Shown here one piece after another: positions 45,873 to 57,534 of a stretch of DNA of 60,000 nt (its first letter is position 1; every line of letters begins with the position of its first letter). The DNA lies in the NCBI GenBank assembly GCA_012295275.1, contig CM022670.1, forward strand, positions 64,001 through 124,000, written 5' to 3'. The DNA comes from Chrysomallon squamiferum (taxonomy: Eukaryota > Mollusca > Gastropoda > Neomphalida > Peltospiridae). The notes below the pieces were generated by a model. That model made no database searches. It was not told the origin of the DNA and saw only the letters and a program-made list of their open reading frames with translations. Made by a program: the position numbers and the translations under genes.

Positions 45873-48800
45873 ACTACATAATCTATAATATGAATAACAC
45901 TATCCACATATCATTCACATTTACAGGCCTAACAAGAAACTGATCCTTCATAATTTTATACTACAATTTATATGTGACATAGCCAAACAAAATGTGGCAA
46001 TATTTGAAATTCTGGAATGAGCATCAGTTAATTAATCAAGAGACTTTTTTGACAACTGAAATACTGACATTCTTGATAAATAGGCCTCATTATCTTCCTG
46101 TTCGAAATTGCAAGACAGTCTGTCTTAACTGGAACATAATCATTGGTCCCAAGTGAAATCTTTTTAGATTATGTCCACTGCTTTTTTCAGAAACTAAATA
46201 TACTAATTACATTACGAAACCATAGCAATATGACCATGACAAGTCTATGTATGTTTACATTTTAATCAAATATTGTATAATGTCTCTTATTAAGATATTA
46301 ATCACCTAGCATGTAGTAAATATACCATAAAATGTGCCATGCATAATACCTTTCAAAGTAACGATTTTGTGGATTTTCAGAAAATCTCTTTTCTTCAACT
46401 TTTGTTAACAGAAATAATACATGATTAAACTAATTCAACAACACATTTCCTGTAAAGAAATGTAGGTCAGTATATAATTTTAATTTATTGACATGATATC
46501 AAAATAATGTGCAATAGTGTTTCTCCATAAATTATATTATATTATTTCATTATTGAATTGGAATATATATATATATATATATGAGTAGGTTTTTTCTTTC
46601 TGTTTTAAATTGAGTTTCCTGTAAATATAAGCTGAACTTATGAAATTATATAAAATATGTGACAGAAAGCCACATAATATAACTTTTAACCATGAACACT
46701 TTGCTGAATTTTGGCTAAATCATGAAATTCTTTGATTTGTTAGGCCTCAGTCTTATGCTCCAACCACAAAGACTCTATATTATTTCAGTATCTTCAAATG
46801 TCAGTCAAAATAAAAAATTTATCTGTTGCCTATAATGCTATCATTATAAGTAATTTTTTTATTAATGTTTTTTTTTTTTTTTTTTTGATTACATTTGGTA
46901 AAATAATATTAAAGTTTTTTCTGTGTACAGAGAAATCTACTGTCTGTAACCCTGAAAATATTGATGTGGCACTAAATTAATGAAAGTACACTTGTGTTAT
47001 GAGATTTGTGATCACTTGTTTTAACTTGGAAATTATTGTTACTGATGGCAGTAAATGAAAAATATATATATATATACACTGCTCGTGTCTCTGTGTGTGT
47101 GTTTTCAGCAGATTTATGCAACAAATAACTATAACAAAAAAACACTAATGATTATTACATCTGACACAGAACAGAATAAAAACAAAACAAAAAATTCAGT
47201 TTCAAATGGAGACCTAATAACAAAAATTGTATCTCTGTTCATAAAATAAAATAAAAGATAATTTAAACAATGTATGAGGCATTGGCTGCAGTTATATTTT
47301 ATGATTTTGAAAAAGGGCTCTTATACAAAATTAAAGTTAAGATATCAGTTTTGTTCTTGTATTTTATTTTTTAATTCAAGTTATTTGCAAGACAGACATT
47401 TTAATTGTATTTATTTATCAAGTTTCAGTTCATTTCTAAATTATAAAACTAAAGTAAACATTGAAAAAGGTTCTCTAGGCAAATTTAAGTTTTCTTTTTG
47501 TATTTCTTTTAAATTTATATAATTCACAAATTAAAAAATATAAACTAAAATAATTCATTTCACTTCAGAATTAATAACAAAACTGTAAAGAAAATGTTGA
47601 CAGTATCTCCTTTAAGCAAATTGATCATAACAAATTTTTTATTATTATTATTATTATTTTAATTAAATATAAATAATTTATAAAATTACTTGGTAAAATA
47701 ATTCCACTTCATTTGAGAATAATAAAACTAAAAAGGAATATGTTTACAAAGGCAGTTCTCTAAGCTTAATGTGCAAAATACACATCATAATAATACCTGA
47801 GAAGTTTCTGTAGGTGGATTATTGATTACCTGGTTCCCTGGAGACCTGAAGCTTAGAAATACTTACTAATGGATGGTGATAATCTTGTGGTAAATGAAGA
47901 GAACAATACATGTTAATAAACTGATACAGGTGTGTTTTATGATTTATGAAAATGTGTAGACACAATTCCTTTACATAACTATCTGTGTTTGTTTTTTACT
48001 GCAAAATGACAATCAAATGTTTCATAACTGTTTTGTCAGTTAATCAACTATTTTAAATATATACTTGAAAATTTCAAACACATTTATTCAAATTTTTATA
48101 AGCATACTTTGTCGGGTTCTTCTGCATTCCCAGTATAAGAATAGAATCTTGGAGTCTGAATTGTTTGCTCAAGATAGTTTGTTAGAAAGAAGAGAGTTCT
48201 GTACTTTCTCAGGTATTCCTAACAGCAGTGCTTTTACTTAACCATCATGTTTGTCTGTAATAATGTTCACTGTTGTTGTTTTTTTTTTTTTTTTTTATAT
48301 TTTCTTTGCAAGGTTTTCAAACTGGTTTTGCTTAGGTTGAATTTTGTTAAAATTGAAGGTATTCTAGTGTAGTCATTGTCATGTACACAAAATGATTGAG
48401 ATATACTGAGTTGTATAGGAAAACTATAAAAATACGTGCACATTATGTATTTAATTAGATTTATCACAAAAAATAATATATAGTTTTTGTACTTTATATT
48501 TTACTATTGATTATTATTATTATTTGAATTCTATTCTTATTCTTTTTTTTTTCCCTATATATTTCATCAGCATCATTATTATTTTGTTTTATATAACCCA
48601 GTTTTTTGTTTCACCAAGCCTGTTCTCATGTTTCATTTTGCTCATTCTGTTTCACTATAGTCAGTTCTCATTAGGCTATGTATGTGATGTCTTGTTCAGT
48701 TGATTTATTTCATATCAGTGAAGGCCAGTTCCTTTTAATAATAAGATATTATATTGGTGTATCTGGAAGCCTTCATTTTCCTTACATTTTTATAATTTAT

Positions 48801-49282
48801 CATCAGAAAGTAGTCCAAATATTGATAAACAAGTCATAATATTTATCATTGTGGTACTTCAGAAAAGGAAAATGTATTTACGAACAATGAGCTGTTACAT
48901 CTTAAAATAATTATTATTCTGATTTAATAGTATTGTTCTCAGTAGGTGGGGTTGTGTTTTTTTTTTTTTTTTTTTTTTTATCTGATTTAAAATGTAAATT
49001 ATCAGCAAGATAGATATTTTGTCATATTTAAGGATGCTAATTTTCATTTGCTGCACAAAGAGAAAATTAATATTTTTATAGGCATATTAAATATGTTCAT
49101 ATTTAAATTTCTTGTGGTTTTTGTGATTTTTCAAACAGCTTATACAAGTGTATTCTATTATGAAGTAAAACTAGCTGTAGTAATTGTGAATGATTTAAAA
49201 GAAAGTTTGTCTTCTAGATATTTAGCAAATTTCACACATGTGGATATACTTCTTTCAGTGAAAAGTTGTTAAAAAATTTAAA

Positions 49283-49480
49283 GGAAGTAACAAAGGTTTT
49301 AACAAGCATAAAGTATTAAAGATGTAACAAGTATAAAGTAATAAAGATGTAACAAGTATAAAGAAAATAATAAAAAATGTAACAGTATAAAAGAAATTAT
49401 GAAGATGTAACAAATATAAAGTAAGAGGTATAAAGGAAGTAAAATAAAGATGTAGAAAGTACGGAGCTAATTATAACAAT
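49283..49480. repeat. Degenerate tandem repeat, unit about 25-30 bp
   Basis: Repeated versions of GATGTAACAAGTATAAAGTA, seen at about 49319, 49346, 49373 and 49403, decaying towards the right end. Confidence 0.8.
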
Positions 49481-51710
49481 CTAACCTCTATAAACAAAAT
49501 AATAAAAACAATAATAAATGTAAAGGAAATATGAATGACACTGTAATTGTCTATCAGATTAATTAAAATTTACCTGAATTGATAAATATACTCACAGTAA
49601 TTATACCCTTGACAGTAACACATGCCAAGGAAATGACAAAACATTTTCAAAATATTGTTCATCTTCAGCTTGTGATCTGAGCAAGCAGAAATAAAATAAT
49701 TACTGTTACTTAAATATGTATAACTCTTGGATATATAATAATTTGGTGAATATTTTTTCCTAAATATCAGCATATACCAACTGAAATTAATTTTACACTT
49801 ATTGAGAGGTATAATGATAATGTATATATAATAATTAGTAGATGGATAAACAATGTTTATTTTCAATTTAGCATAGATAGCTCTAAATTAAACTTCAATA
49901 TTTCATGTATTTTAAGATTTGTCCAGTATTGTTTTGATTTCCCTAGTTTTGTTGTTGTTGGCTTATCTTCTTTTTTTTTTCTTTTTTTTTTAACCTAAGA
50001 TGAAACTTTTCTTAACCATTACATTTTCATTAATAAAATACTTGAAATTTAAAATTTTAATGTTTAGTTTTTTGGTTGTTTTTGTAAACTTTCAGTATTG
50101 CTATAAATTGTTAAACAAATATTCATTCATAGATTCATAGTGAACAAAGGCTTCTTTTATAAAGAATAAGGTAAAACAATTTGTTCTGCATTACTGTCTT
50201 GGAAAAGAAACCTTGAGAAGCTTAGTTAGTTGTTTTTTGTATTTTTTTAAACACACGACAAAACAAATAGACAAAAAACATTATACTTTTACATGACAGT
50301 ATAAGCTATTTGTCTGAAATACTCATTATTTCTGAAAAATAATCTTCCAGTAAGTTTAATATCAATCATGATAGATATCTGTTGCATATATTATCAGATG
50401 TTTATGTTGGAAGAGAGCTTGTTAAGGAGCTTAGCACAGTATCCTTGAGGTTTTATCTCTCTGTCAACTAATTGGTTGTTTTCTGCAAGACACACCTGCT
50501 AATCAGTCTTGTGGTCATTTACATGGACATATTCGATCTGGCACTGTTGACAGGTATACTCCGAGTTACATCAGTTGACTTCTCATATCTTCATTATCAA
50601 AGAAGATGCTGATGTTGTCATGACAACATAGCATTTCACAGCCCACGATTTAGTCTCTAATGACATATCTTTTGTCTCATGATGTTGACAGGATTATTAT
50701 TAAACCTGATATTTACTGTTTAACTAAGAAACTGGTGGTGTTCATGGTCACTGTTGTTTTGAATTCTTGCTGAATGGTTTGAGAAAAAAAAGTAGCAGAA
50801 AAATTTTATTGCTCAGTAAGATTGGGACATAATCAGGTATTGTTAGGTTTTTAAAATTTTTAATTATATTCTCAAAATATTAATACTTTTGCTTTTCAAA
50901 TTCTTACTATATAAGCCTGTACTATAACAAAATATAAATTTGTAATTTATTTTATGTACTTTTAATAAAAAATGACATCAGTATTGTTAGGCATTCTTAT
51001 TTCAGATATATTAAGGATTAGATATAATTAGGTGATATTAACAAAGTATTAATGTTGTTGAAAAAATAATGTTTGTGAGCACTGGTTCTTAAAATTTAAT
51101 TTTAGAAAGAAAAGTCGAGATTTAAAAGATATAAAGTATTAAGGTGTACTAAAAGGTACTTGGACAAGACACAAGGAAAGTTAATGATGATGTGCAGTAC
51201 AAGTAAATAGCAGTTTCATCTTTCATATTGATAGAAAAGTATTTTTTCCTTTTTCTTTTAATAAAAATCTTGAATGATTTTAAACTGATGAAGAAATTTA
51301 TAATTACAGATTTATATCAAGTTTGATTTGTTTTATTTTTGAGTGTATGTTGTTAAGATATTTGCAGTATTTGTCTTTGCCAATAGTTATCATGCAATAC
51401 TTTTTGTAAAAGTCACTGAGAACTAGTTGTTATTCTTTTGCAATTTATACTTTTTGAATATTCACTTGTTAAAATGATTATTCTCCTAAGTTGAATTTGA
51501 ACTTTTAAATGAAATAACTTCTATTTTCTTTTTGTTTCTGCTTCTTTAAGTTTACCATATCTATTTATCTATTTCATTTTAATTTAATTCAATTTTTATT
51601 TATTTTTATCTACAATGTCTAGGAAAATTTTAAACCATGTCATTACAATAAATCTCACAAAATAATTAAAATATATACTTTTTTTTTTTTTCACACTAAG
51701 CGACTAACAG

Positions 51711-51796
51711 TTATTTCCACGTAACAATGGAGACCAATGCTTGGTTAACATCATGGAGCTGAAAAACAGATAGCTGTTAGCAAGGTGGTTGACACC
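51711..51796 (+). other. Probable 5' UTR part of the first TRMT9B coding exon
   Basis: A long T run and CTAACAG acceptor (AG at 51709-51710) precede the start codon by 86 bases. This suggests the coding exon begins at 51711 and that at least one noncoding exon lies upstream. Confidence 0.45.
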
Positions 51797-54700
51797 ATGA
51801 ATGGGTCAGCCACCCACAGGTCATCTTGCAAAATGACCAGAGACAATGTGATGATGAGAATGAGTAATGGTAATTCCAGTTCAGGTGAAGCCTTGGCCAA
51901 GACAACTCTTGTCTGTACCAATCTGTCTGCAGTCCAGGCATCTCTGCCACACAGTTCCAAATCAGAAAGCAAAGTGAATGGGTCAGGAACAAGAACTGTG
52001 GCAGCTCATCAAAGCAAAACTAATGGATCAGACAAGGCTGGGGGTGAGAGCAGAGACCACACAAAGAAGCTGGAGAGACGAGAGTCCATGGAGATGAGTC
52101 ATGTACACATGGTGTATTCACAAATGGCACCCTATCTGCATGGCCTGCAGCAAAAGGCTTGGCCCAAAGTGAAACAGTTCTTGAAGGGTCTTCAACCAGG
52201 TTCCATAGTTGCAGACATTGGTAAGTTGTTTTTGGGGGATTTTTTTTTTTTCAAACCTGAATTTTAAGACTTAATATTTTCTCTATTTCATCCATGAATA
52301 TTATATTAATTCTACTGTTTCAATATTAAATATCCAAAATGTTTCTTATTAATGATAAACTATCCCTCCAATTTAGATTATTGTTTTGTTTTTAAAATGT
52401 ATTTTTTATTATTAAATTGAACCATGGCTTGAAAATGGTTGATATAATTGCAGATGCTAGGGAACCAATTTGATGGCCCAGTATTTATGAATTTGAAATT
52501 GTGTACCAGAAGCTTTTGATACACATTGGACTAGAACCCCTAACAGCTCTGCAATAAGTAGCAATATTCTCCAACACTTGCCACTATTCTTGAAAAATGT
52601 TAACAGATTCAACATCATGTCATCCTCTATTGCAAAGTCACCAATTTCAGCAAATGCATCTTTGACAGCCATTCAATTCAATGAATTTTTAGCAACCAAC
52701 CATTCCCTGCCTTCAATTTCCATTAGTTAGAGCACCATTCAGTTTACAAACATTAACATTTGCTCCATCTGCACAAGCACAAATAAGATATTTTGTGTAC
52801 TTTTCATCAGTAATGTCATAATCATGGAAAGCATCATCTATAGCATGTTTGATACTGTCTGCAGTTACTCCACCAAAATTGCTGAACAGGCTGGCCCCTC
52901 ACTACAATCTTCACATAAATTAATTCTTTTTCGTCTCTAGTTTTGCGAGCTTCTGTGTCATCTTGTTCAACTGACATAAAGATGGCACACTGTTTGATAT
53001 CATCTCTCATTGAGTGGGCAATATAGTGAACAAAGTCCCTACTTATAAACTGCACCCCATTGTTCTTCTGTAAGGTAATCAGGGACTAGTAGTCAGATAT
53101 GGGTCTCTCCTGCATGACCAACCACAATGCTGTATTGCAATGATTCTTATATTGTTCTTTACTGGTTTTTTTCCAAATAATTTTCCAGTGGAATTAGAAC
53201 ATGTAACGTTACAATTTATTTTCACACTATCAAAAGCTGAATTTGTTTGAGAGTCTGAATTGTTTTGTGAAAATATCTTTTTTGCCCATTCGTGAAGGCT
53301 ACCTGTTTTCACATGTCATTGCACATTCGATTTGTGTATTTAGCCTATGATGCCATCGATACAGGCAAAATAAAATGTGATATGCTACTTATTTAACATT
53401 CTATCAGTACCTCTGGTACTTTGATTCTCAGAATACATTCATTGTACTGTTTTGTAGTACAGTTTGTTATGTTTATGATTTTTAATTCGCCATTTATCGC
53501 AAGAATTTTTAAAGCAAAACAGGAAGTTAATTCGTTTACTTCTGAACGTATACATATTATAATTTATATACTTTAGAAATCAGAACACAGTAGAAAACTA
53601 TGCATCCCACAAGTTATTAAAAATATAAACAACATAGAAACAATCATTTTAAATAGCGGCAGGTCTTTTCAGTTGAACATAATTTATACGGCAATTTGAC
53701 CCGGATAGGGGATAGGAAACAGAATTTACAGCGATTTCGTGATGCACGTGCTATTTAAAATATGGATACAGTACTGTACGCTAAAAGTAGGAGCACTGAC
53801 AAAAAAGTCATTAAAATATAAACAACATATAAATATAAACGGTGCTAGGCCCTTCTAGTTGTACATACAATTCATGGCGATTTCGCTAAGCACGTGCTTT
53901 CAAATGCGGAGCTGTTCTACGCACATTGTTTGAAAGGTAATTGAATAACTTCAAAAACATGCATCCTACATGTCATTAAAATATAAACAACACAGAAATA
54001 TAATCATTTTAAATAGCAGCAGTCCTTTTTAGCTGCACGTGGTATTCATATGTTATTTCTATCGTACTATACGCTAAAAGTATATAAATTTATGCGCCAT
54101 TGGCTTTGGTAGCGACGACATGCACGTTGTTGGAATTATCGAACTTTGACCTGCCTGGATGCTAAAAATAGCCGTGGTCAAGCCAAGGCGTTTGTAGAGC
54201 GACACCGCTTTAGCTTTAGGGCTGTTCACAACAGGCGGCGGATTCGTTTACCCCCAGCACGTTGAACACTCATACAAATTACTGATTTAACACACAACAA
54301 AAACAACATCACCATTTAAAAGAGCGCATAAAAATCTGTACTGCGTATATATTTATATATATATATATATTTTTTTTTTCATGTTATATTTTAAAGAAGG
54401 GATTTGGGAGTGGCGGGAAATGTACAAAATCTGCACTAATTAAGTATGTTGGGCTGTTGGTACCTTAATTAATAACTCCTTTTTAATTTTTACAAATATA
54501 ATCGATAGCAGAGATTGGTATTGGTCTTCACTGAAAATTTCATCAAGAAAGCTTGATTATTAACGATAGCGGGGAAAATGTTAAAATGTAGCTATTTTCG
54601 GTCACAAACCTCTATCGACTTAAATAGAGTTTAAATGGACAAAAATAAGTGCGTATTAGGGGGTTTGAAATTGCTGCTACTTCCTTAATTTTCAACATTA

Positions 54701-57534
54701 TCTTGATTTTGGTGTCATTTTAGAGGGGTTTACAAGCTCTTGTATTCAGATCTGTGGCGTTTGAAAAATGTGTCCACATATCAACATATATGAAACACGC
54801 AATTATACAGGGGCACATATACCTATACACATACAGATACACACACAATTGTACACATCTATTTTTGATAACAGATCTTTTTGTTTTCCCCTTTAACCAA
54901 CAGGATGTGGAAGTGGACGCTATTTGCATATTAATAAGTCTCTATACAAGCTTGGATCTGATATTTGTATTCCATTGGTTCAGTATGCAAAAGAAAAAGG
55001 TCATGAGGTCATGGTAGCAGACAACCTGAAACTGCCTTACAGAAATAACGTATTTGATGCCATTGTGTCCATTGGAGTCATCCATCATTTCTCAACTCAT
55101 GAAAGAAGAGTGCAGGCTTTCAAAGAGTTAACTAGAGTGCTTGCCCCAGGAGGAAGACTTTTGGCTTGTGTTTGGGCTTTTGAACAAAAGCATAGAAGGG
55201 TATGTTTTAATTTTAATAGATTTTTTAGGTATATTTTTGGATTTGAGAATATATATTTTCATCAGTATATATATTAGAGATAATTAAATTTTTGCAATTT
55301 CTGTTACAAATGGCAATTCAAAATGAAGTTATCGCATTTTAAAATCAGTAGGTGTGTGCAAGTTTAGCATTTTAGATTTATAAAATCACTGCAGTAGCTA
55401 TGAATTAAAAACAAAATGAAACACATCAAAATATCATAAAATAGACATGTTAGTACATTTATTTCTTAAACTGTATGTTTTTAGTGATATTTTCTATGGA
55501 ATAAATTATATAGAGGCATGCAGGTGATGTTCATATTATGTTACTTTTTAATTAAGTTGCAGTGTTGAGTATAATTTATATTTTGTTTATATTCCAGTTT
55601 GAGAGTCAGGATGTTTTGATTCCTTGGCACAAGCCACCAAAAACTGGTGAGTATGTGTTAGAGCAAGCAAAGAAAAGTTTATAATTCTTAGATATGAGGA
55701 CAGATAAAAACTGGCCAGATTAAAATGTTGATTTGTTCACTTCCTTGACAACAGGATTCTACAAGTTTTCAGAGCTACAGATAAATATACAGATATAGAT
55801 AGATAGATGTTTAAACTTTCATTTATCTTTTATATATAAATTATTAATTATTAAAGTAGTCACTATAACTTCTTCAATAATGTTATTTTGTTGCAGTTAT
55901 ATAAAATACATGTAAATGTATTAATACATCAAATATCAGAGTAGTTCTGAAAAGAAAAAAAAACAAGTGACTTTACACCCTAAATTGTAGCTATTGTTGA
56001 TTTAATATGGATTCTACAAACAAAAAAGATTGATAATACTGACTTATACAAATTATATTTGATGATATTTAATAAAAATAATAATGATAAACAAATTTTA
56101 GTTAGAATTGTAGAATATATAAATTTAAAAGTTATTTGTGTTTTATTTTCAGATCTACAAAGAGTTCGAGGATCATGTTCGGACTTTGAAAGATCAAGTA
56201 CAAGTTCTGTCAGTGATGATGACACTTCCCCCATGAGTAGCTCACATTCTGTAAATAGTATTCCTGAGTTACTGAAAACACACAACAAAGAAGAAAATCT
56301 GACATTTACACTGCATAATGGTGCCAAGAACAGAAGTCTAGTCCAGGAATGTCAAAGAGTTGAAGCCTGCATAAAAAGACTGTTACTGAAATCTCATGAT
56401 CACAACGAAGTTGTCACACATACTGATGATGATGATGCTGATGTCAAGCATGATGAATGTTGTTCACAAAGTCAAAGTTACAATTACAAATCCTCAGGGT
56501 TGAGTATCAAGTCATCTGTAACTGACTGTACAGGTACAGTTTGTGGTGAAGATTCATTGCTTGCAGTCCATTCTTCAAGTTATAAGCCATGTTCTGAAGG
56601 TAATGGAAAGGTGCAAGGTTTGAGATGGAATTTGTTTGATAAGCCCCAGATGTTAAGAAGTGATGTTCAACATGTGCCTGCCAGCCTGTCTTGGGGACCA
56701 AAACATTTTGGTGTTGGTCACTGTTCTTCTCAGGACTGTAAAAAACAGCCTTTAAGGTCACAAAGTCAGACATGTGACACATCCCATTCTGAAAAAAACA
56801 GCAATTTACCAAGAACCGGAATGTTAGAAAAAGTTAAAAACACATTTCAGAGTCTGTTCCTCTCTCATAATGAAAAAGAATATAGAAGTGTTAAAACTTT
56901 TGATGAAATTGTTCATGATGATTACAATGATATTATTTGTGGGGATTTTCCACAAGGTTTTGAAGTCAGGGAGTTTCCTCAAAGCAGTCTAGCAGGTGGT
57001 GGTTTCAGTCTTCCCAGAAAACAGTCTGCAACAACAGAATCACTGAATAAGTCTCCAGGCCAGAGATCATTATCACTGACAAACATTCCTTGTTTCATTG
57101 ATAAAAAAGAGGCCAGAAGACATCACCGAAAACAAGTCAGTAACAGCCAGGAAGAACTCAAATCTGTCACCTCAAGAACAGAGGATTCACCTTGTAAATG
57201 TTTTGAAGATGATGTCTTCGCTGGAGATGGATCTTCCTCCCAAAGTGAACAGAAACAAAATGGTGTCCAGAGTTGTCACAGGCGATCTTGTCCTAGTATT
57301 TTAGCTGATGAAAAGAAAGAGTTTGTGACAAATGGAGTGGAAAAAAAGGCTGTTGGGGATAATCTAAAAGAAATGTCTTTCTTCAATTCAGAACTCTGCA
57401 GATATTACCACGTGTTTAAGGAAGGAGAGTTAAAGAAACTTGTCAGTGACAACATTGATGACTTGATTATTGTAGACACTTACTTTGATCATTCCAACTG
57501 GTGTCTCATTGCAGAGAAATGTGGTAATACTTAA
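51797..57534 (+). CDS. TRMT9B: tRNA methyltransferase 9B-like protein (4 coding exons)
   Basis: SAM-dependent methyltransferase of the Trm9/ALKBH8 family (KIAA1456/TRM9L type), expected to be linked to wobble-uridine modification in the cytoplasm. Exons 51797-52220, 54904-55199, 55598-55646, 56153-57534 give 716 aa in frame. A Ser-rich N-terminal extension of about 98 residues precedes the family start SHVHMVYSQMAPYLHGLQ; an internal Met (MEMSHV) is an alternative start. SAM motif I is DIGCGSGRYL, split by the first intron at about residue 142. NLKLPYRNNVFDAIVSIGVI, HHFSTHERR and RVLAPGGRLL follow. Exon 4 is mostly a Ser/Asp-rich, probably disordered insertion of about 400 residues. The closing block YYHVFKEGEL...NWCLIAEK completes the fold as in TRMT9B. 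The insertion distinguishes it from TRM9/ALKBH8. The first coding intron holds transposase copy 2 and a CACGTG repeat. Confidence 0.92.
52474..53362 (-). pseudogene. ZNF862-like hAT transposase relic, copy 2
   Basis: Minus strand, antisense inside the first TRMT9B coding intron. It is closely similar to about 37930-38880 of copy 1: for example [20 protein letters not shown] and [10 protein letters not shown] are shared. Both ends are cut compared with copy 1: no finger region at the 5' end and no hAT dimerisation domain at the 3' end. The frames at 53312-53079, 53055-52834 and 52672-52457 are separated by breaks, so it is dead. Confidence 0.88.
53590..54100. repeat. Three diverged tandem copies, each with a CACGTG
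   Basis: Units begin near 53594, 53804 and 53952 with versions of ATTAAAATATAAACAACATA, then AATCATTTTAAATAGCRGCA-like sequence and GTTGTACATA-like sequence. Each unit carries a CACGTG (53745-53750, 53891-53896, 54036-54041). The first two share a GCGATTTCG block just before it. TACGCTAAAAGTA occurs at about 53777 and 54069. Intronic in TRMT9B, beside transposase copy 2. Confidence 0.75.
54100..54903. other. TRMT9B intron, CpG-richer segment then AT-rich
   Basis: About 54110-54260 is clearly richer in G+C and CpG than the rest of the intron (GCCGTGGTC, AGGCGGCGGATTCG). No open frame or known repeat is recognised in it. The remainder up to the acceptor at 54903 is AT-rich and shows no feature. 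Confidence 0.45.

Larger units (their letters stand above)
45079..51710. other. Gene-free AT-rich stretch, possibly the first TRMT9B intron
   Basis: No supported coding exon. It holds AT arrays (about 45368-45443), a GT run (about 45579-45600), a CT array (about 45809-45870), T runs and a degenerate tandem repeat at about 49283-49480. The open frames here are AT-rich chance frames with no recognisable protein. Confidence 0.5.
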
